From NCBI RefSeq assembly GCF_014874095.1, contig NZ_JADBEB010000001.1:4712001-4776000 (forward strand): a stretch of 64,000 nt of DNA, read 5' to 3'. A program made the translations under genes and the position numbers. This DNA is from Plantactinospora soyae. Its GTDB lineage: Bacteria; Actinomycetota; Actinomycetes; Mycobacteriales; Micromonosporaceae. The notes beneath the pieces are model-generated. The model was not told the DNA's origin, made no database searches, and worked only from the letters and a program-made list of their open reading frames with translations. Shown in pieces: positions 59,925 to 64,000 of this stretch. The number at the start of each line of letters is the position of its first letter. The stretch's first letter is position 1.

Positions 59925-59937
59925 CACGCTGATGTGC

Positions 59938-60483
59938 ATGAGCGACTTCTTCAACGCCTTCGAGATGAGTCCTGTGCCCGCGCCGGGCCCGGATGCGGTT
60001 GCGCCGGATCCGTTCCGTGGGATCTACGCGATGCCGATGTTCGTGACGGTCCCAACGCGCGATCTGGAGGCGTCGACCGACTTCTGGGTGCAGGGTCTCG
60101 GCTTCATCGAACTGTTCAGCGTTCCCGGCCAGGTGGTGCATCTGCGTCGGTGGGTGTTCCAGGACGTTCTGCTCGTGCCGGCGACTGCGGATACCGCGAC
60201 GACCAGCGTGTCAGGGATGCAGGTGAGCTTCTCGGGTGTCCTCGGTCAGCTCGATCCGGTCGCCGCGGCATGCCGCGCGCTTCGGCCGGGGAGCGTAACG
60301 GGCCCTCGTGACACCCCGTGGAACACCCGTGATGTCGAGGTGATCACCCCGGAGGGCGTACGCGTGGTGCTGACCGCGGCGAAGCTGTTCGATCCCGAGA
60401 GCGCTGAGGCGAAGTACTGGGCATCGGTCGGGGTCGTCGCCCCGGACACGGCGGGGGGTGAGGACAATGGCATTCATGGTTGA
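59938..60483 (+). CDS. VOC-family protein
   Basis: 181 residues from ATG 59938 (ATG 59932 is in frame). VOC modules: MPMFVTVPTRDLEASTDFWV, GLGFIELFSVPGQVVHLRRW, MQVSFSGVLGQLDPVAAACR, RDVEVITPEGVRVVLTA. Metal ligands are poorly kept: His in the first strand is replaced, so it may bind a ligand rather than catalyse. It overlaps the MerR-like gene by some bases (ATGGTTGA at 60476), so the two are coupled. Confidence 0.78.
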   Translation: MSDFFNAFEMSPVPAPGPDAVAPDPFRGIYAMPMFVTVPTRDLEASTDFWVQGLGFIELFSVPGQVVHLRRWVFQDVLLVPATADTATTSVSGMQVSFSGVLGQLDPVAAACRALRPGSVTGPRDTPWNTRDVEVITPEGVRVVLTAAKLFDPESAEAKYWASVGVVAPDTAGGEDNGIHG

Positions 60484-60940
60484 CCAGGCGATCAATGACG
60501 GCGTGACGGTCGGCGCTGCCGCTGACCTCGTGGGGGTGACCGTTCGCGCGCTCCATCACTGGGATGAGATCGGGTTGGCGTCGCCGTCCGGTCGCACGTC
60601 GTCGGGGTATCGCCTCTGGATGTCGATTGCGGTCGAGTCGGGCGAGTACGGGCGGGTGGTGGAGCTGGCCCGTACGGTGCGCCCGGAAGCATTGCGAGCG
60701 TCGATCCGACACCAGTCGTACTGGTTGGACCTCGGCCGGGCGTTGGCGCACTCGGGGCGCTCCGACCGGGAGGCGGAGGTTGCGTTCATCCGTGCGGAGC
60801 GGGCGGCCCCGGGCCCGTTCGTGCTGAACCCGCTGGCCCGGGACGCCGTGGTGACGCTGATGCGCCGAGCCCAACGCCGGTCCGTCTCCACCAACCTGGG
60901 GACCCTGGCCCGCCGCTTCGGCATCGAGGTGCACGTATAA
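60467..60940 (+). CDS. Chimeric regulator: MerR HTH joined to XRE/TPR-type C-terminus
   Basis: 157 residues from ATG 60467 (ATG 60476 and GTG 60458 are alternatives). The first 55 residues are a MerR HTH: VTVGAAADLVGVTVRALHHW, DEIGLASPSGRTSSGYRLW. Then the sequence changes to SIAVESGEYGRVVELARTVR, YWLDLGRALAHSGRSDREAE, RAERAAPGPFVLNPLARDAV and GTLARRFGI, the TPR-like C-terminus common in actinobacterial XRE regulators. The usual MerR coiled coil is missing. Possibly a recombinant protein that still dimerises through TPR helices. Confidence 0.7.
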   Translation: MAFMVDQAINDGVTVGAAADLVGVTVRALHHWDEIGLASPSGRTSSGYRLWMSIAVESGEYGRVVELARTVRPEALRASIRHQSYWLDLGRALAHSGRSDREAEVAFIRAERAAPGPFVLNPLARDAVVTLMRRAQRRSVSTNLGTLARRFGIEVHV

Positions 60941-60985
60941 CCAGGCGTAATACGACCCCCGTTTGCTCTCCATAGCGTTCCGGTA

Positions 60986-61018
60986 ACGGACACGCGAGGC
61001 GTAATCCTCGGTGTCCGT
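60986..61018 (+). terminator. Hairpin after the VOC-MerR operon
   Basis: ACGGACAC-GC-GAGG (60986-60999) pairs with CCTC-G-GTGTCCGT (61006-61018); the stem has one short bulge and a CGTAAT loop. It lies 46 bases after the stop. Confidence 0.6.
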
Positions 61019-61185
61019 GGGAGGCGATGACCGGCTCAGGGCCGGTTGGATCCACAGGGCTCGCGTCCCGGCCGGTCCGGGGCACCTCCCCCGGGGCTCT
61101 GGACCGGCGCCGGATCAGGTGGAGAGTGGCGCTCCGTGATCGGTGGTCCGGGGCGCCACGTACCGGGAAGGGGCGTGGCGTGCGA

Positions 61186-61614
61186 ATGCTGGTGAGACTG
61201 GGGACCTGGTGGCGGGCGGCATTGCCGCGACGGCGCCGCCGGACCGGCAAGGTGTATTGGCGAGAGCGGCCCGGAGGACCCTGGCGGCCGGCTGGGGGCC
61301 GTACGAATGAGCGTCCCGGAGAGCGCACCCGGGCTGGCGATCGACTGGGCGTGGGCCACGATCACCACACACGCCGAGGCCCGGCACTGCGACGGCTGCC
61401 GGGGGACCTGGTGCCCGACCGTCGAATGGGCACTCTGGGTTGTCATCACCGACCGGATCGTTCCGGCCGACCGGGAGCAACTCGTCACCGTGGTCGCCCG
61501 GCAGACGATGACGGCGCACTGGCCGAGCGGGATCGACGGATGCCGGCCGTGTGGCCTGCCGGACTGTTCCCGGATGCAGCTCGCGGCAACCTGGCTCGAG
61601 GTTGTGCGGAATGA
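61186..61614 (+). CDS. Small basic ORF, only the first 42 codons look real
   Basis: From ATG 61186 the start reads MLVRLGTWWRAALPRRRRRT, GKVYWRERPGGPWRPAGGRT, a pattern I have seen in short Micromonosporaceae hypotheticals. The frame then remains open to 61614 over the next gene, where it looks like a shadow. A frameshift or a programmed stop near 61307 would explain it. Low support. Confidence 0.3.
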   Translation: MLVRLGTWWRAALPRRRRRTGKVYWRERPGGPWRPAGGRTNERPGERTRAGDRLGVGHDHHTRRGPALRRLPGDLVPDRRMGTLGCHHRPDRSGRPGATRHRGRPADDDGALAERDRRMPAVWPAGLFPDAARGNLARGCAE

Positions 61615-61720
61615 CTACATACCGGAGTCGGTCCGGATCCTGATGAAGTCGGCGCGGCCGACGGACGCCGAGCTGCGCCAGATTACCGAAATGGGCGGGC
61701 CAGCTGGGACAGATCGGTGA
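61307..61720 (+). CDS. Cys-rich hypothetical protein
   Basis: 137 residues from ATG 61307. Pairs CDGCRGTWC and CRPCGLPDC each look like zinc or disulfide knuckles. Between them: TVEWALWVVITDRIVPADRE. Conserved-looking but unknown family; I have no function to offer. It may be translated with the small ORF upstream. Confidence 0.6.
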   Translation: MSVPESAPGLAIDWAWATITTHAEARHCDGCRGTWCPTVEWALWVVITDRIVPADREQLVTVVARQTMTAHWPSGIDGCRPCGLPDCSRMQLAATWLEVVRNDYIPESVRILMKSARPTDAELRQITEMGGPAGTDR

Positions 61721-61997
61721 CGAGCAGGTCGGCGACCCCGGCACCAGGGCCACGACCTCGGTCGACCTCCACGCTGGTCGCCCGCCGCGGTGGTTGAGGC
61801 GGGTGTCGGCGTGCCCGGACGCGCCGGGCCGGCGGGTGACGACACCCGTCCACGACCACTGTCGTACGGGATCGCCGGCTCGGCGCGGGACCTGCTTTAC
61901 TGGTGCGCCGTCGCGCTCCGGCCCTGGCGCATCGGCGGCCCGAGATCCCCTCCGCGTGCGGCGTCGCCATGCACGCCAACCACGGATGCGAGGTGCC

Positions 61998-63761
61998 ATG
62001 GGCGCGGACCCGGAAGCCGACGCGGAGCCTGGCGTGCGTACGCGCCGCCGGCAGGACGCGTTGGTGTGCCTCGTCTACCTCGCGCTCTCCGGCTGGGTGA
62101 CCGGGCGGCTGTGGCTCGGCCTCGGCGACCGGATGACAGACGGTGGGAAGGGCGGCAACGAGGACATCCGCCTCTTCGAGTGGTACCTCGCCTACGTGGC
62201 GCGCGCTGTCCGGCACCTTGACAACCCGTTCTTCAGCCAACTGCAGAACGCGCCGGACGGTGTCAACCTGATGGGCAATACCGGGATGGTGGGTCTCGGC
62301 GTACCGCTCGCCCCGGTGACCTGGTTGTTCGGCCCGACGGTGACCGCCAACCTCATCGTCTGCCTCGCGCTGTTCGCCACGGCTTCCGCGTGGTACTTCG
62401 TGCTCTCCCGGTACCTGGTGTCGTCGCCGCTCGCCGCCGCGCTGGGCGGGGCGCTCTGTGGCTTCAGCCCCGGCATGGTGGCACACACGAGGGGACACCT
62501 GAACTTCATCGCCCAGTTCCTGATCCCCCTGATCATCGCGCTGGCCCTCCGCCTGCGTGAACCGGGCCGGCACCCGCGCCGTGCCGTACTACTCGGGATT
62601 CTGGTCGCCTGGCAGGTGCTCATCGGTGAGGAGGCGATCTTCCTCTACTGCCTCGCGTCGGGCGTCTTCGTGGCCGCGTACGCGCTGCTGCGGCCGGGCG
62701 AGGTGCGCGAGCTGGCGCCGCGCTTCCTGACCGGGCTCGGGCTGGCGGCCGGTACGGCGCTGGTGCTGCTGGCGTACCCGTTGTGGCTCCAGTTCTTCGG
62801 GCCGCAGTCCTACCAGACGGTGCCGTTCGTCTCCGGCCACGGCGCGGACCTCGCCTCCTATCTGGCCACCCCGCAGCTGGCGCTCACCGGCAGCCAGTCG
62901 GCCAACGTCGACCTGGCGCTCAACGCGGCCGAGGAGAACACCTTCTACACCATTCCGTACGTCGTGCTGGCCTGCGTCGTCGCGATCTGGCTCTGGCGGT
63001 CGACGATGGTCCGGGCGCTGGTGGCGACCGCAGGGGTCCTCGTCCTGCTGTCGCTGGGCAAGACGCTGGAGGTCGCCGGCCAGCACACCGGCGTACCGCT
63101 GCCGTGGCGGGTGCTCGCCGAGCTGCCGGTGCTGGATTCCGTGTTGCCGGCGCGCTTCGGGCTGGTCGTGGGCACGATCATGGCGATCCTGACCGCGCTC
63201 GGCGTCGACGCGGCGGTGACCCGGCTGCGCGAAGGCGAAATCGGCGCCGTCCGGGCGCCACGACTCGTCGCCGGTGGGCTGCTTCTCGCGGTTCTCCTGC
63301 CGCTGCTGCCCCGACCGGTGCCGACGATCCCGGTGGGCTTTCCGGTGCCCGACTTCGTGACCTCGGGACAGTGGCGGCCGTACGTCCGGGACGGTCGTTC
63401 TCTCGTACCGATCCCGTTCCCCGATGTGAAGGACGCGAGTGGCCTGCGCTGGGCCGCGATCACCGGGGTGCCGTTCGCCGTACCCGGTGGATACTTCCTC
63501 GGCCCCGACGCGGAGGGGCACGGCCGGTTCGGCCCGCCACCGCGCCCCACGTTCGAGTTGTTGAGCGATGTCGCGGCGACCGGGGAGCGGGCCGAGGTGT
63601 CCGATGCCGACCGGGCGAACGCGCGCACCGATCTCGCGTACTGGCGGGCGGACGTGGTCGTGTTGGGCCGGCACCGGTACGCGGACACGCTGCGCGAGAC
63701 GCTGGACGCGCTGCTGGGGCCGTCGCGACGAGTGTCGGATGTCTGGCTGTGGGACGTGTAG
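61998..63761 (+). CDS. Polytopic membrane protein, GT-C glycosyltransferase-like
   Basis: 587 residues from ATG 61998, with GAGG upstream. About 11 helices: LVCLVYLALSGWVTGRLWLG, ANLIVCLALFATASAWYFVL, IALALRLREPG region, LLGILVAWQVLIGEEAIFLY, LGLAAGTALVLLAYPLWLQF, IPYVVLACVVAIWLW, LVATAGVLVLLSLGK, LVAGGLLLAVLLPLLP. The first loop (KGGNEDIRLFEWYLAYVARA) and GFSPGMVAHTRGHLNFIAQF follow the GT-C pattern. A C-terminal soluble region (SGQWRPYVRDGRSLVPIPFP) closes it. Likely an undecaprenyl-sugar-using transferase; the substrate is unknown. Confidence 0.75.
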   Translation: MGADPEADAEPGVRTRRRQDALVCLVYLALSGWVTGRLWLGLGDRMTDGGKGGNEDIRLFEWYLAYVARAVRHLDNPFFSQLQNAPDGVNLMGNTGMVGLGVPLAPVTWLFGPTVTANLIVCLALFATASAWYFVLSRYLVSSPLAAALGGALCGFSPGMVAHTRGHLNFIAQFLIPLIIALALRLREPGRHPRRAVLLGILVAWQVLIGEEAIFLYCLASGVFVAAYALLRPGEVRELAPRFLTGLGLAAGTALVLLAYPLWLQFFGPQSYQTVPFVSGHGADLASYLATPQLALTGSQSANVDLALNAAEENTFYTIPYVVLACVVAIWLWRSTMVRALVATAGVLVLLSLGKTLEVAGQHTGVPLPWRVLAELPVLDSVLPARFGLVVGTIMAILTALGVDAAVTRLREGEIGAVRAPRLVAGGLLLAVLLPLLPRPVPTIPVGFPVPDFVTSGQWRPYVRDGRSLVPIPFPDVKDASGLRWAAITGVPFAVPGGYFLGPDAEGHGRFGPPPRPTFELLSDVAATGERAEVSDADRANARTDLAYWRADVVVLGRHRYADTLRETLDALLGPSRRVSDVWLWDV

Positions 63762-63775
63762 CCCCGGAGGGCGGT

Positions 63776-64000
63776 ATGGACGAGTCGGAAGAGCCGCGCC
63801 GGAGTCGCCGGGGACTGTGGCTGACCGCCCTGGTGGTTGTCGTGGTGGCCGGCGTCGGCCTCTACTTCTATTCGAGAGGCGGCGAAACGACCGGCTACTC
63901 CTGCGCGGTGGTCTTCTCGGCCGGGGACGAGGCGGGACGGCAGCGGGCCCTGGAGCTGTGTCACCGCAAGCAGCGCGACATGGCGCGGCGGGCTCCGATC
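63776..64000 (+). CDS. Single-TM protein (3' end outside window)
   Basis: The ATG at 63776 (GGAGG upstream) lies 15 bases after the previous stop. The visible 75 residues: acidic start, basic stretch, TM helix (GLWLTALVVVVVAGVGLYFY) and an external part with two Cys. It is probably co-transcribed with the GT-C-like gene. Family unknown. Confidence 0.65.
   Translation, partial: MDESEEPRRSRRGLWLTALVVVVVAGVGLYFYSRGGETTGYSCAVVFSAGDEAGRQRALELCHRKQRDMARRAPI

Noticed and set aside
1-64000. CRISPR array, rRNA operon, PKS/NRPS genes, intact prophage
   Set aside because: No regularly spaced repeats, no rRNA text and no KS/C/A domain motifs were found. The only phage-like traces are the integrase relic and one DUF4236-like protein.

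Overview
High-GC (about 70%) actinomycete DNA, most likely Micromonosporaceae (Micromonospora / Plantactinospora / Salinispora type). Supporting signs are GTG and TTG starts, SsgA-family and Spo0M sporulation proteins, F420-dependent LLM oxidoreductases, a BTAD/AfsR-type regulator, actinobacterial HelD, and two intergenic hairpins built on a GTTAGGAAGGGCCCC-type arm that I recall from Micromonospora-like genomes. There is no rRNA, no CRISPR array and no PKS/NRPS cluster. The only RNA gene is a tRNA-Val(CAC).

Layout. 0-8 kb is accessory and eroded. It holds a secreted M23 peptidase (cut by the window edge), a frameshifted GNAT, small membrane proteins, a TetR/methyltransferase pair with a clean operator, and a hydrolase-MerR operon. 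It ends in a broken TnsA-like transposase gene, flanked by 24-bp inverted repeats and 20-bp repeat units typical of Tn7-like ends. 8-17 kb is stable: a HTH/Clp-N pair with twin operators, a DinB protein, a lipid/phosphate group (diacylglycerol-kinase-like, YihY/BrkB, tandem PAP2, endonuclease/phosphatase) and a NarL-type two-component system whose kinase is split by one base in a C7 run.

17-28 kb carries a class III lanthionine-synthetase-like enzyme (LanKC) with an altered kinase catalytic loop and no recognisable precursor. It lies opposite an unknown Cys-free 165-aa protein. A GntR-TetR fusion regulator, a secreted carboxylesterase, a BTAD-NB-ARC regulator and an F420 oxidoreductase follow. 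28-35 kb has a secreted M1 peptidase and a secreted GH5 (probable mannanase)-CBM2 that share an operator-like motif, a second LLM enzyme, Spo0M and small proteins. 35.6-36.4 kb is a deletion scar between two truncated genes. 36.5-48 kb holds HelD/HelR, an SGNH hydrolase, a truncated TetR, an ABC-2 exporter, a LolA-like lipoprotein-carrier protein opposite an OmpR-type two-component system, a TPR-TM-FN3 protein and a MarR/VOC pair.

48-56.6 kb contains hypothetical genes, AraC-Rrf2, GH44-CBM3, an SDR, SsgA-like and TIGR02611 proteins. At 56.7 kb a tRNA-Val is followed by a multiply frameshifted tyrosine integrase, the scar of an integrated element. 57.8-64 kb is again accessory: SRPBCC, DUF6624-like, a VOC-MerR operon whose MerR is a chimera with an XRE/TPR-type C-terminus, Cys-rich unknowns and a polytopic GT-C-like membrane protein.

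The clearest functional threads are (i) secreted degradation of plant polysaccharide and protein (GH5, GH44, M1, M23, esterase); (ii) envelope sensing and export around 40-46 kb; (iii) several autoregulated regulator/enzyme pairs whose operators can be read directly; (iv) at least three scars of lost mobile DNA. Several broken genes differ by one base in a homopolymer, so some may be assembly errors rather than real mutations.
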